A stretch of DNA of 64,000 nucleotides from the NCBI RefSeq assembly GCF_963855985.1, contig NC_087093.1, forward strand, positions 15,639,001 through 15,703,000. The letters are read 5' to 3'. A program made the position numbers and the translations under genes. Position 1 is the first letter of the stretch. Every line of letters starts with the position of its first letter. The stretch is from Ostrinia nubilalis (lineage: Eukaryota > Arthropoda > Insecta > Lepidoptera > Crambidae). Below, in pieces: positions 1-13,700 of the stretch. The notes under the pieces were generated by a model. That model ran no database searches. It was not told the DNA's origin and was given only the letters and a program-made list of their open reading frames with translations.

Positions 1-2565
1 GTTGATCCATTGACTTCACATTGCACTGAAGATGACATTCAAGCCCAACTTACGCGGTTTTGGCAGCTCGAAGAAGTTAGCCCTCAGTCATCTCATTATT
101 TTCCAGAGGAGAAGCAATGTGAAGAACATTTTGTAAAAAATACAACTCGCCTCTCAGACGGTAGATTCTGTGTTAGGATCCCATTAAAGCAAACACCAAG
201 CGTGTTAGGTGATTCTTATCAGCGAGCTAAACATTGTATGTTATCATTAGAACGCCGACTCAAAAAAGATTCGTTATTTAGTAAAATGTACAATGACTTC
301 ATGGTAGAATACGAATCGTTAGGTCACATGACTGAGTGCGAACCGATCACATCGGTCCCTCATTATTTCATTCCTCATCATGGAGTTCTTCGTGAAAGTA
401 GCACTACGACCAAACTTCGCGTCGTATTTAATGCAAGTAGTCCAACCACTACAGGTGTTTCATTTAATCAGCTTCAAATGATTGGGCCTACAGTTCAAGA
501 TGACCTACTTTCAATCCTTCTACGATTTAGGCAGCATAAATATGTGATTGTAGCAGACGTAGAAAAAATGTATAGATGCATAGAAGTCGATGCCGTAGAC
601 AGACCGTTGCAACAAATTATTTGGCGTGACCAAAATCAACCCAATTCGCAACTGAAATGTTATGCTTTGAACCGGGTAAGCTACGGCACCGCTAGTGCTC
701 CATTTCTCGCTACTCGTTGCCTAAAACAAATTGGTCTAGAATGTAGAGACTCTCAAATAGGTGAAATCATTATCCATGATTTTTACGTCGATGATTTCTT
801 GAGTGGTGGTGATGAAATTGAACAAGTTTTATACATACGTAATCAAGTAACAGCTGAGTTAGCCTCTGCTTGCATGCCTCTCAGAAAATGGAAGTCCAAT
901 GAGCCTCAATTATTGCCTAAGACTGATAAGTCATCTCCCGATGTAAACATTTGTGACTCTGGCGCCGGTAAAACACTGGGCCTCGGGTGGAACTCAGTTT
1001 TAGACGAATTTTACTTTCCAATCAGTTCAATAGCCAAAGGAAACACAAAGCGTGATATACTTTCTGTAATTGCCAAAATATTTGATCCATTAGGCCTTCT
1101 TTCACCTTGTGTCATCCTCATGAAAATTCTATTACAGAGACTATGGCTACAAAAACTGTCCTGGGATGATGAGCTACCTGTGGACATACACCAAACTTGG
1201 ACGGAGCTGGTCCAAGGCCTCCCGGGTCTAAACAGCTTACGCATACCGCGACGTGTTATCTGTGATTCAGCTTCGCGGCTGGAATTACACATTTTCACAG
1301 ATGCGTCTGAGCGTGCGTACGGCTCCTGTGTGTATGTTCGTAGCATTAATTGTGAAGGTGAGGTCTCAGTCCATTTATTACTTGCCAAGAGTAGAGTTGC
1401 TCCAATCAAGCCGACAACAATACCACGCCTCGAGCTATGCGGCGCCGTAGTGGGTGCTCATTTGTACGAGAAAGCAATTGCTGCACTACGATTGCAAGTC
1501 AACCAAGTCATTTTTTGGACAGACTCAATGGTCGTCATTGGTTGGCTCAAAATGTTGCCTTCGAAGTTGCAACCATTCGTACGCAATCGCATAGCCGAAA
1601 TTTTGGACAAAACCGGTCACTGTACTTGGCGACATGTTCCGTCTGAAGAGAATCCCGCAGATTTAATATCTCGTGGAGTTAGCATAGAATCTCTTCAGTC
1701 GCTTAATTTATGGTGGCACGGACCAGATTATTTAAAACGCGATCCATCGCACTGGCCTGCAACCCCAACAGCGCCTAGTACAGCCGGTGATTTGCCTGAA
1801 ACTCGAAAGGAGGTAACTTTAATTGTAAACTGTGAAACTCAAAGTTTTATTGATTTTAGTCGTTTTTCGAAACTTTCTAGACTTCAACGCACTGTGGCTT
1901 ATGTGCTTAGATTCATAAATAATTGCAAAAAGGGAACGATGCGAACAACAAGCTTCTTAAATGCTTGTGAATTAGATGAAGCACTAATTGTAATTTTAAA
2001 ACAATCGCAAATGCAATCATTCCCAGAATATGATTTATTAATGAAAAATAAGGATTTACCTAGTAAAAGCCCACTAATTAAATTCAATGTTTACTTAGAT
2101 GATAATAATTTAATTCGCGTTGGTGGTCGTTTAGATAATTCAGAATTTTCATTTGAAAAGAAACATCCTATCATTATACAGTCCACTCATTTAGTAACTA
2201 AATTAATTTTTGAATATGAACATAATAAATTGATGCATGCCGGCCCTCAACTACTATTGGCTACCATCAGGGAAACTTACTGGCCGATAGGCGGCCGCAA
2301 CTTAGCAAGAAAATGTTATCGTCAATGCGTACGTTGTAATCGCATGAAGGGTAAGACTTTTAACCCATTAATGGGAAATTTGCCGCAGCAGCGACTTCAA
2401 CCAGGTGGATACCCATTTGATAGTGTAGGCGTAGACTATGCAGGCCCTATGGCTGTCGCTAATCGCACAGGCCGTGGCTGTAGACTCACTAAATCGTACA
2501 TTGCAATTTTTGTATGTTTCACGACCAAAGCGGTACACCTTGAGCTAGTGGGTGATTTAACAAGT
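1..2565 (+). pseudogene. BEL/Pao pol polyprotein, N-terminal part (RT, RNase H, start of integrase)
   Basis: The frame is open from base 1, so the protein starts before the window. Reverse transcriptase is centred on the catalytic FYVDDF motif (about 780-800). The Pao-specific region with IFDPLGLLSP (about 1078-1107) follows, then an RNase H with FTDAS and FWTDS (about 1297-1530). Next are the integrase zinc finger, HAG...TYWP...CVRC (about 2240-2335), and the start of the core with VGVDYAGP (about 2430). The frame leaves the family at about 2565, where an insertion starts, and ends at an artefactual stop at 2614. Peptides would be made from the retroelement mRNA to copy and integrate the element. 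It is not a host gene. Confidence 0.85.
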
Positions 2566-2570
2566 AATAA

Positions 2571-3038
2571 AATTATAATAAAAATAAACTTTTTTAAAAA
2601 CAAGCTTTTATTCTGAATTTCGAAAGTTTGTATCGCGCATGGAATTTATTCCTCTTTTTCTCTGTTTGCGCTACAAGCTTTCGAAATTCAGAATAAAAGC
2701 TTGTTTTTAAAAAAGTTTATTTTTATTATAATTTTATTTTACACTTTTTAGTTATATCTTAATCTCAGGACCCTGGACATTATCTAACACTAAAGTGCTC
2801 GAAAAGACAAATCCAACGAACCCAAACTCGATGAGTTTCCGCCGTTTTGTTTAGGAGTTCCTATGGCCACCTCCCGACTCCATCATCAGACCAGCTCAAT
2901 GGTACCATAATATTGCATTGTCATCGTACTTACATAAGTATACCAAATTTCAGCTCAATCGGTTGAGGAGAACTGGTCTTAAATTCAGTTGCAAGATTTG
3001 TCCCACACATACTAACAAGTGAAGTCAATATAAAGCTT
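2571..3038. mobile_element. Unclassified insertion with a 58-bp perfect inverted repeat, inside BEL integrase
   Basis: The 7-mer GTAATAA stands at 2564-2570 and again at 3039-3045, as a target-site duplication would. Removing the insert with one copy of the repeat puts the two integrase halves in the same frame. The left part folds: 2569-2626 is perfectly complementary to 2678-2735, with a 51-base loop. The right part (about 2740-3038) resembles the 3' regions of insect non-LTR repeats but carries no coding signal. Two nested events are possible. Confidence 0.6.
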
Positions 3039-3052
3039 GTAATAATTACCTT

Positions 3053-3853
3053 CTCGCGCTGCGCAGATTCATCTCACGCAGAGGAAAACCCTCTCACATA
3101 TTTTCAGATAACGGTACCTCATTCGTAGGAGCGGTTAACGAGATTTCGAAATTCTTGAAAGGCAATTGTGATTCATTGGCTTCGGACATGGCGCAGGAAA
3201 GTATTAATTTTCATTTCATACCTGCGTATAGTCCTAATTTTGGAGGTCTCTGGGAGGCTGGCGTTAAGTCAGTTAAATTTCATTTGAATAGAGTGCTGGG
3301 AAATTGTAATCTTACGTTCGAAGAGCTCACTACCACTTTGGTGCAAATCGAGGCGATACTTAACTCTCGGCCACTCTCTCCGTTGTCATCGGACCCCGCA
3401 GACCTGACGCCACTCACGCCCGGCCACTTCCTCATCGGCCGCCCTCTCACCGCCCTGCCGAACTCCAGCTACGCAGACTGCCCCATCAGCAGGTTAACAC
3501 GATTTCAACGCATTGAGCAATTACGCCAACACTTTTGGACGAGATGGAGCAAAGAGTACATTGCAGAACTTCAGCAAAGAGCCAAATGGCATTCATGCAA
3601 GTACTCCCTAAAAGTCGACACGCTTGTCCTACTGAAAGAAGATGGACTTCCACCTCTAAAATGGAAACTTGGGCGCATTGTCAAAGTCTTTCCTGGTGCC
3701 AGTGATGGGATCTGTCGAGTTGCTGACATACAGACTGCAAACGGCATCGTACGGCGTAGCTTCAGCAAGATTGTTCCGTTGCTCCCAGAAGAAGACGTTT
3801 CGGTTGAAGGACGAGCCTTCAACGCGCGGGGGCATGTTCGCGATCGCGAGTGA
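3053..3853 (+). pseudogene. BEL/Pao integrase C-terminal half plus DUF5641-like tail
   Basis: This continues the same polyprotein after the insertion, in a different frame register. It reads FSDNGTSF (second catalytic Asp), then PNFGGLWEAGVKS with the third catalytic Glu, then the LTPGHFLIGRPL and WKLGRI segments that close BEL/Pao integrases. The stop is at 3851-3853. The first initiator-like Met, at 3155, is inside the domain, so this is a fragment and not an independent gene. Confidence 0.85.
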
Positions 3854-3990
3854 TACCCTATATAAAAATTGTGACATTGACATTGGTGCCAACCGTCGTA
3901 CACCCTATATTTTAAGTTTCTCTCTCTGCCTTGTGGAACCGATCAGTACACACGTCTGTTGAAATTATTTCGCATTTTTACTTCAAAATA
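3835..3990 (+). repeat. Putative BEL/Pao 3' LTR
   Basis: A G-rich stretch (GCGCGGGGGCA, 3824-3834) resembles a polypurine tract. It is followed by TGTTCGCGATCG, a plausible LTR start, and a TATA-like CTATATAAAA at about 3854. The pol stop codon lies just inside. The 3' limit (terminal CA) was not found and no second LTR is present to compare, so extent and identity are inferred. Confidence 0.4.
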
Positions 3991-4156
3991 TACCTGGCCC
4001 CCCTTCAGTAGGAGTATCAATTTTTTTTTCATTAGCTTTCTTGGAACTTTTTGAAGATTGCGATTTTTAGAGTAGTGTAGTAAGTAGTGCATGAACATCG
4101 AGTTATTATGAGTCTTGGATCTTAGTTTTATTATACCTAAGTTATAGAATTTTAGT

Positions 4157-4331
4157 TCAGTCAGAGTGGCGACCACGGGCTGGAAGACATAGCGTACGCA
4201 GGCCTCCTACTAGGTGGACCGATGATCTTGTGAAGGTCGCGGGAAGAGCCTGGATGCGGGCAGCACAGGATCGTTCTTTATGGAAAACCTTGGGGAAGGC
4301 CTTTGTCCAGCAGTGGACGTCATTTGGCTGA
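4157..4331 (+). mobile_element. RTE-clade LINE, C-terminal fragment
   Basis: Translation gives the ORF2 tail seen in lepidopteran RTE elements: [15 protein letters not shown], then [20 protein letters not shown], then WTSFG and a stop at 4329-4331. Only about 58 residues remain. It lies 445 bp upstream of the PGM2 start codon, so it is close to, or inside, the PGM2 promoter region. Confidence 0.8.
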
Positions 4332-4775
4332 AACGATGACGAAGTCGATAGAATTTCTGTTGGCAATAATGCCAATCTGCCATACAATCTGCGATATTTA
4401 AAAAATGTTGTAGGGGTAACTGTCTATGCCTTCTCCAAAACTAATCAGCTCGAAGATTAATTTGTTTGTGGGATTTTTTTATGTTGGTAACTCTTAAATC
4501 AGCTGTCAGCTGTCAAACGCCGGCAGTCTCATGTCATTAGTGTCAGTTGCTATCAAACAAGTTGGTGGCTGATCGTGTGGAACTCAATAAAAATAATAAA
4601 AAGTTTTCGAGAAAAATCAATAATAGCTTGGGCTTACTTCGAGATAATAATTTTGAAAAGCTTGCCTATAATACAGGTCTAACAAAAGTTGCCCTATTAA
4701 CGTTTACCATACATTTAGGGCTAAAGTAATCGGCAAAAGTTTGTCTTGATAATTTCTTAGGAATTAGCTTCAATA

Positions 4776-7700
4776 ATGAGTGTCTGTGATAGTGGTGATG
4801 CGAAGTTGGACGCAGCAGTCAACACTTGGTTGAAGCATGATAAGGTATTCACAAGATTTTATTATTACATCATTTTTTAGTTAAATGAATGATGGATGTT
4901 CTCTTCACTTTGACCGGCATTACATAGGCCTTTGAAACCATTATTGGTAACCATATTAATATGGTAAGCTTAGAGAGAATATGGTACAGTAATAATAAAT
5001 CTTCTTCTCGTCATAATGAATGTACTTTTTTTTACACACACCATAATTTAGAATAGGGGAAATACCCAAAAGATTGAGTATCAGTAATCAGGTAATTTGT
5101 GCTAAAAAATAATTGAACAGTATGTAGGTAGGTGCCTAATTTAACTAATTTCAAAGAATAAGAATAATTAAATTAATTAGTTTTTGGGAATACCTAGTCC
5201 TTTTCAATTATTTACTCACAAATATAAAGTTTAAAATGTGAATGTTCATGATGCTCACTCCATTCAAGGCCACATCAATACAGGCAAATTGTTTCAGTGA
5301 ACTACAAACTACTCAAAATTATACCTTATGCATAATGAACTGAGCTGTTTTTCAAAGTATACTGTTCTGAGTAAATTATAAGAGCACAGACTTAAATTCT
5401 GCTCTAGGAAGGGAATGTTAAAAGATTAAAAAAAAAACAGTAAATAAGACAGACAGAACAATAATCTATTTGGTTTCTTTATACACTCGTGAGCAAAACT
5501 ATGGAATCACTTACATGAAGTTGTTTCCACGCGATCTTGTGTACTAACGAATTTGTTAGTAACAAAAAAAGTGGCACCATTTTAAAGATTAAACTTTTAC
5601 CTTTTAATTGATACCAAATTCATTTAAATCACACCGGTATTTAAAAAGATATCCCGGCTGATGTGAAGAAGTAAGGAAAAAGACATGTATCAACTGTTTG
5701 ATACGTCGCGAGTTGCGGCCTACTTACCCCCTATAAAAACACGTGTTTTCGGATTTTTGCTTTTACACGTTGATCCATACACATCTCCGCTTTTTTTGAC
5801 ACTTTACCTGGGATTCTACACCTACAGAAGCAGCACAAATTGTTGCACTATTGCAAGAAGGGCTCAGCCAGCGGGCTGTCGCACGTCAGCTCCACATAAG
5901 CCAGTTCTGGGTTTCGAAAGTTTTAAGACGCTTTCGGGAGACTGGTGGCTTTATCCCGAGACCAAGTTCTGAACAGCACCGGTGCATCTCGCAGAGGGAT
6001 GACCGTTTTTTCATGTCAACCTCTCTATGAAATCATCATTTGAGTGGTATCGACGTCCAGCAAGAGCTCAGAAATGTTCGTAGGATAGCTGTTAGCGTGT
6101 GGACAGATCGTCTAAGATATAAGCAATAGAATTTGACTCCAAAAAGGCCTGCCACAGGCTCGAAACTGACGGCAGGTCACCGACAAGCACGCTTTCAATT
6201 AACTCGCACTTATTTTGATGGGTAGGCGAGTAATGGAGGCGAGTTTTGTTCTCCGATGAATGCAGACTGTGTTTGCAGTGCAGCAGTTGAAGAGGTCGGG
6301 TCTATAGGCAGCCTGGGGAGCGATTTGTGCAGTGCTGGTTCGCTAAAACAGTGGCTTATGGGGGTGGCTTGCTCGACTTCCCATCGAGATGTGTACGAGC
6401 AAATTGAAATCGTGCTTATCGGTGACCTGCCGTCAGTTTCGAGTCTGTGGCAGGCCTTTTTGGAGTCAAATTCTATTGCTTATATCTTAGACGAACTGTC
6501 CACACGCTAACAGCTATCCTACGAACATTTCTGAGCTCTTGCTGGACGTCGATACCAATCAAATGACGATTTCATAGAGAGGTTGACATGAAAAAACGGT
6601 CATCCTTCTGCGATGTGCACTGGCGCTGTTCAGAACTTGGTCTCGGGATAAAGCCACTAGTCTCCCGAAAGCGTCTTAAAACTTTCGAAACCCAGGACTG
6701 GCTTATGTGGAGCTGACATGCGACAGCCCGCTGGCTGAGCCCTGCTTGCAATAGTGCAAGGATTTGTGCTGCTTCTGAAGGTGTAGAATCCCAGGTAAAG
6801 TGTCAAAAGAAGCTGAGATGTGTATGGATCAACGTGTGAAAGCAAAAATCCTAAAACACGTGCTTTTATAGGGGGTAAATGGGCCGCAACTCGCGACGTA
6901 TCAAACAGTTGATACATGTCTTTTTCCTTACTTCTTCACATCAGCCTCGATATCTTTTTAAATACTGGTGTGATTTAAATGAATTTGGTATCAATTTAAA
7001 GGTAAAAGTTTAATCTTTAAAATGGTGTCACTTTTTTTGTTACTAACAAATTCGTTAGTACACAAGATCGCGTGGAAACAGCTTCATGTAAGTGATTCCA
7101 TAGTTTTGCTCGCGAGTGTAGATAAAATGTAGATAGAAAAATTGAATGAACTAAGAGCCAGTGATCACCAGACCTTCGTTATTTTATAAAAACAAAGTTT
7201 GTCAGCGAATACTCTCAACAAGAATGCTGATTAACATGATGTTAGATATTGTTTCTTCATCAGCCAGATATTTTTGAACATTCAAACCCCTTGCCAAACA
7301 AGAATTTTAGAGTAGCTGCCAAAGCTATCTATACTAATATTATAAATGCGAAAGTAACTCTGTCTGCCTGTCTCTCTGAACCGATTTTGATGAGTCCCGG
7401 GAAAGGACATAGGATAGTTTTTATCCCGGTTTTTTAAACAGGGACGCACGAGATAAAGTTTTTCTGTGACAGACAAAATTCAACGCGGGCGAAGCCGCGG
7501 GCGGAAAGCTAGTTAAACAATAAATAAATAAAATCATTTATTACAGACAAAGCAGTCCATAATCTTAGAGACTATTAATTTTGATGTTTTTAGAACCCTG
7601 AAACGCGTAAGGAGGTTCTAGACGACATATCCGCTGCAAGATGGGACAAGCTGAAGAAGACGATGTTGCGTCGCCAGAAATTCGGGACCGCCGGGCTGCG

Positions 7701-10700
7701 TGGCCGCATGGGCGCCGGCTACCAGTGCATGAACGACGTCGTCATACTGCAGACAGCACAGGTGTGTTAAATCATCCATTAACTCCAACAAAGCAAGAGA
7801 TTATGTGCATTAGCTAAGAGTGTATCAGCGACGTCGTCATACTGCAGACAGCACAGGTGCGTTAAATCTATACTAATATTATAAAGCTGAAGAGTTTGTT
7901 TGTTTACTTGAACGCGCTAATCTCCGAAACTACTGGTCCGATTTGAAAAATTCTTTCAGTGTTAGATAGCCCATTTATCGAGGAAGGCTATAGGCTATAC
8001 AACATCACGCTACGATCAATAGGAGCAGAGCAATAATGAAAAATGTTGCGTAAACGGGTTTTCACGCGTACGAAGTCGCGGGCACAGCTAGTTGACCAAT
8101 AACTTTAACAAAGCAAGATATTATGTGCAAAAGTGTATCAGCGACGTCGTTATACTGCAGACAGCACAGGTGCGTTAAAACATCTATTCGTTAGTTTCAG
8201 CCGAAAGACGTCCTTCTTATTCGTTACGCTCTTGGCATAGCGGTCGTGGTCAAGTTGAGACGTTGTTCACATCGGTTGTAGAGTCGGATACAACTCTCCG
8301 CACGATCTCCCGCCATCTCTCTATATTGGCACCCTGTCTGGTGCAGTCACATACGCCGTCTCCCACTACTGATTTCACTTGATCGGTCCGGCGCATTGAA
8401 AGACGTCCACTGCTGGACAAATGCCTCCCCCAAGGATTTCCACAAAGACCGATACTGCGCCGCTCGCATCCAGGCACCTACCGCGAGTACCGCGACCTTC
8501 ACCAGATCGTCGGTCCACCTAGTGGGAGGCCTGCCCACGCCACATCTTCCGGTTCGTGGTCGCTTCTCAAGAACTTAAAACATCCATTAACTTCAACAAA
8601 GCAAGAGATTATGTGACAACAAAACTAACACCTGATCAAGTGGTACTGGATCGGCCCCACTCTCCGAAGGGACTCCGATCACATCCCCAAGCAGGTCCCA
8701 ACTAACTTGGCGGCGCACTGTAGCAGACGAGAATCCGCCGACCACAATCGGCAAGATGTGAAGCTCAAGACCGAACGCGATAAAGGACTGTTATAGACAC
8801 GCTTTGCTCTATCTAAGGGACATAAGACCTTAAGTCAAGTAAGTCAACACATGTGCTAAACAGCAGCGTCATACTGCGCACTGCACAGGTTTTGACCGTT
8901 TAAGGTCGGACCGCCTTTGAGTGTCACGGCACAGCTTTGTCACTTCACTGTACTAAACGTATTAGTGCATAGTTGACATCATAATATAGCCTTTGCCATC
9001 ATATATCACCATCACACCAACAACATACTGGCTGTAAATAAATGACACTGTAATCATACTGCAAACAGCACAGGTAGCCAGTTACTCCACCTGTGTATTT
9101 GTGTTGATTGTCTGCAGCAGATTTGAAAACCGATATTTTTCTATTACAGGGCCTGTGTTCCTACATCCAAAAAGTTTGTAACCAGAGCCAATTAAAGAAC
9201 GGCGTCGTCGTTGGATACGACGGCAGATACAATAGCAAAAGGTAAGATTACGAAAACCTCAATTCAGTTGGTAACAAAGCTTATCGCATCATCGACCGAC
9301 CTTCTTATAACATAAGTTGGGTTCTATGCTTTATTTAAAAAAAAACCAAAGATCACAGTCATGTAAACTATTTTTGTTATCATCTCGCTTCAATGGATTT
9401 CATGACCAATTCTGTACAATGTTATTAATACAACCAATCCCCTAGTGGTCTGATTACTGAATTCTCTTATCGCTCTACCCTCAGAGGTCAGTAATATTAC
9501 GTACATTCCCGATAAAGAACTATCTCAATTCTCAATGTGTTATCTTATTTTTGTTTTTTAGGAGCTAATAACGTTATTCATAATTCAATGACGGTCACAA
9601 TATTCGTTATGTCAACAACCGATTGTAGATATCCAAGCGGTCCAGAGCTGCCTATTTTTAATGGCTTAGGCCATGAGTCCGATTCCATAGTATTTTACAT
9701 ATTTCTAGCACAGATGCGCCTTTGTCTGTCAGTTTCATCTACAAAGAATCTCCTAAATGCTTATGCACTCTTCACATTAGGTATATCTGAGAGCTTCTGA
9801 TAGTAACTTATTAGATAGAGTTGCTGTTATAGTACCTAACGCAATGATTCTGTCTTGTGCGTCATTCGAGGACGTAGCGATGATCGATTCGCAACGTTTC
9901 CTACGCATTATCGAAAAGTAAACCAATTTTACGTTGGCTACAGGCATATCATATAGAATCACTAGCTTTCCGCCCGCGGCTTCGCCCGCGTGGAATTTTG
10001 TCTGTCACAGAAAAACTTTATCGCGCGCGTCCTTGTTTCAAAAACCGGGATAAAAACTATCCTATGTTCTTTCCCGGGACTCAAACTATCTCTATGCCAA
10101 ATTTCATCAAAATCGGTTGCGAGGTTTAAGCGGGAAAGCGTAACAGACAGACAGACAGACAGAGTTACTTTCGCATTTATAATATTAGTTGGGATAGAGA
10201 TCAAATTAAATGGATTCTTCCATTTAATTTCGATTTCAATCAAAGGCACCAACCACCTCTGTGGTCTAGTGGTAAGACCACCTGCTTCAGACGCAGAGGT
10301 CCCGGGTTTGATTCCCAGTGGGGGCAGATTTTTCTGTTCGGTTTGGTTGGTGGTAGGGCTTGTTCTAAGTTCGCCTGGCTAGCTACCACCATCTTACCTA
10401 AGTAATAAGTCTGTCGCCATAACAACAATGTTAACAGCATTATTGTGTTCCGGCAGTTAGAGGTAAGATAGCCAGTTTCTCCGTGGTTTAGGATTCCGGG
10501 TGAAGCTCGCTTCCACCTTCGGATTGATCGCCCGCCACTTACCATCAGGTGAGATACAGGCCAAGAGCTTCCTCGTTGTGGATAAAAAAAAACGAACACT
10601 TTTGAATTTGTAACGACTTTGTATACGAAACGAAAGTCTTACTTGTTTGTAGAACCTGTGGTAGAACTGCATTTGATATGGAATAGAAACTACTCCCTTG

Positions 10701-13700
10701 ACGAAACGGTGCAGTTGGCACGTTCAACATTGTTTATTAATTAGTTCCTTGTTATTTCTATGGCGTACCTTTACCAGTTTATAATGTAGTACAACAGAAT
10801 AAATTCGGTATTGTGAGTCAAGTAAACTTAGGTACTTAAAATGATGAGATTAGACGTGTTTAGTACACAAAAAATTATGAAGTAAACAATTTTTTACGTT
10901 CATGATATTACGTTTGACGTAATTTTATCGTTCTTTTGTTACGATAAGTACCTACTTAAGTTAGTAATAAAACTGAGATAATTTAATTTTACTGATCTTT
11001 TAAAAGTAGATAATAAAAGATCAGTAAAACTTGATAATAACCCACATTATTATAAACTTGATTAATTAAATGTCATAATAAATGTAGTCATAGTCGAGTC
11101 AGGCTAAACACTGTGCTGCTGGGACGTATTATGTACTTATGCAGTTATTTATAACCAGCTATAGCAAACCTTTTTCTTTAATTAACTATATCTATTGATG
11201 AAAATCGGATTAAAATCCGTTGCGTAGTTTAAAATATCTTACAGACAGAAGAACGACTTGATTCATACTTGAGGACAGCCTAAAGTAATTTATTTTGCGC
11301 TAATATAATTACTTAAGTATGTTTATTAATTTACAATGACAAACTTACACAAAATGCAAACGAGACATTCACGAGTGTTTGTGTGTTCTACGACGTGACA
11401 ACAGCTTGCGTAACTTTGCCAACAATCTATCTTCGGCAGATGGTTTCTTGTAAATAACCACGTAATTAGCACTCTATGTCAAAATAAATATATTTTGTTA
11501 TGAGTAATTGCCGTTTAGCTGTAATCGTTGTTAGGTACAAATTAAGAATACATTACATAATTTAAGGCCTCCCGCGCACTAGGCAGCCTGTCTGCGGCAG
11601 CCAGTCTAACATAAATGACGGTGTATGAGAGCCCGCGCACTAAAGCCCGGTCCGTGAGCACGTAGAATTTTGTCCAATGACCCCTAGCTACCCATCCTTA
11701 TCACTCGCGCGTAATTATATTGCTGTCGCGACTGTGCGACTGGCACCCCACCCGCAGTGAGTGTGCGAGTAGCTGCGGTTACCACAGCCAGGCTGCCTAG
11801 TGTGCGGCCTAAGACAGGACTACTGTACACCTATTAGATGTAACTGAATTGTGACTATGATCTATTACATAGTTATTATTTTTCATATTGAATACATTAC
11901 CAATTCTTCGCTCTATTTTTGCTTTTATACAGTCACTACCAATATTCTGAATGATTGAATGAATAAAACCCCTTCAGATTCATCATCACTATCGTATATT
12001 GAACTGAAAATACTTTGCGTTTATTGATCTCTATTTATTTCAGGGCCACCTCTATTAGACCAATAAAATTTAAATACTGGAGTTCCAATAGGTCGCTAAC
12101 TTCTGCCCGCGGTTTTGGCCGCTTGTGTACTTAAACGCTATCGTAGCGCATTCCCAGATTAAAAACAGTCCAAAGTCTGAACTAGTATGTTTTTAAATAA
12201 CATAAGTAAATTTAATAACAGATGACTCAATAACCAGTTTTTAAATTAATGTGATTAAGTACCTGTTATTTCACTTAGTAGAGATCTCTGAGACAGTTCA
12301 ATATATGTTCCAATTGATTTTTCGTGCTTTAATTACAAAATTTCTAGTTTATTGACCGTCGACTCTAGTATGATTTGTACCACACCTAGATCAATCCAGC
12401 TTCCATTATTATTCAACGAATCTATTTCTAGTATTTACCGCTCTTGAAGATAGTTTATGATTGAGCATAATGGAGTTGCGTGAATTATGAGATGAGTTCA
12501 TTCCACTCTTTGCCAATTTAGGCATTGATGATGAATGTAATTTAATACATTCATGGATTTATGACGGTTGCTTCAATTTCATCTATTAGAAATTACATGA
12601 TTGTTACAAAGTCGTACTTATTTATAATTAGATCTATCATCGTCATACGATGTGTACATTATCCTCTCGTAACAAAGTAGCCCATTGAAGTATGTGATAG
12701 GTACCTATGGTTCGGTCGTTTCAGCCCAATGACGTCCACTACTTAGCAAAGGCTTCACTCATGTTTTCCATAACGACCGGTGCCCGCATCCAGGCACTTT
12801 CCGCGCGACCTTATCCAGATCGTCGTTCCACCTAGTGGGGGGCCTGTCTGCCCACACTACGCATCTTCCAGTGTATTCTTACTTCCCTACATTAGATCCT
12901 GTCATCTTGCAGATTTGCCGACCTCACAACGAAAGTCTTCGTCTCCGCTTCCATTCCTGTCCACCTATTCACTGACGTATGCCCGACGCCTCTTGTGTCC
13001 TTCGCTACGATCCTGTACGGAGCAGCAGCAGGCGTGATGGTGACCGCCTCCCATAACCCGAAGGAGGACAACGGCTACAAGGTACTGTTTATTTCGGCTA
13101 TTTAACTAGAATAGAATAGAAAAACTTCATTGACAGAGTCAGTACAACAAGAACAAAACATTTACTGAGGCACTGTGCCAATGGGCTCCCGCTCAGCATT
13201 TATCTTGATATCTTGCTCGTAAGGGCATGTCAGGAAGCTGGTCTTCTGCGAACGCCCTTACTTTTGGCATTGCGTATTCTTTCGACGATACACCGACTTA
13301 AGATTATTTTGCAAAGACATGAGGATGAGAGATCACGAACTAAATTCATCATTACATATTATCACATACTAACTGCGCTGTTGAGATTGCTGCACTGTAT
13401 TAATCCTATGTAATACCAGGCCTGTTCATCTCCGCGAGTTTACATCGAAAACAAAACACGCACGATGGCCCACCTATAGGATACTATTCGACAAGGCCTC
13501 ACATACAAGCGAACATTGACTCACGCACGCGCATTCTTGTGTATGATGGAAGAAAATAAAGAAAATGGTTTACTAAATACTGTGCAGTATTTAACTGCCT
13601 AAATAATAATAAAAACACAGAATGTACTTGTTTAAGTTGCCTCAAGACACTGAGATGTAAATAAGTAGTTAATATTATTCATGATAATTCATGCTAAATC

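Larger units (their letters stand above)
1..3990 (+). mobile_element. BEL/Pao LTR retrotransposon, 3' part, interrupted
   Basis: The pol region runs in from the left window edge and is followed by integrase, a C-terminal DUF5641-like segment and a putative LTR. The order reverse transcriptase, RNase H, H2C2 integrase zinc finger, integrase core is that of BEL/Pao elements. The copy is dead or damaged: a 0.47-kb foreign segment sits inside the integrase core. The 5' LTR and gag lie outside the window. The right boundary is approximate, because I could not place the end of the LTR. Confidence 0.85.
7828..9076 (+). repeat. Duplicated 3' end and splice donor of PGM2 exon 2
   Basis: The last bases of exon 2 and its donor (GCAGACAGCACAG then GTG) recur in intron 2. 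Near-exact copies lie at 7828-7866 and 8141-8180; degenerate ones at about 8860-8890 and 9049-9076. The intron stretch after the true donor (CAACAAAGCAAGAGATTATG, about 7787-7806) also recurs at about 8108 and 8591. This suggests a roughly 90-bp tandem duplication later split by a Helitron and a LINE fragment. Each copy keeps a GT donor. No acceptor was seen that would make them exons. Confidence 0.75.

Noticed and set aside
10254..10326. tRNA gene
   Set aside because: Box A and box B are present, but the sequence continues into a 270-bp SINE body with an A-rich tail and recurs at 26619-26943. The cloverleaf lacks a proper long arm for its CAG anticodon-like loop. The head at 26271-26351 was rejected for the same reason.
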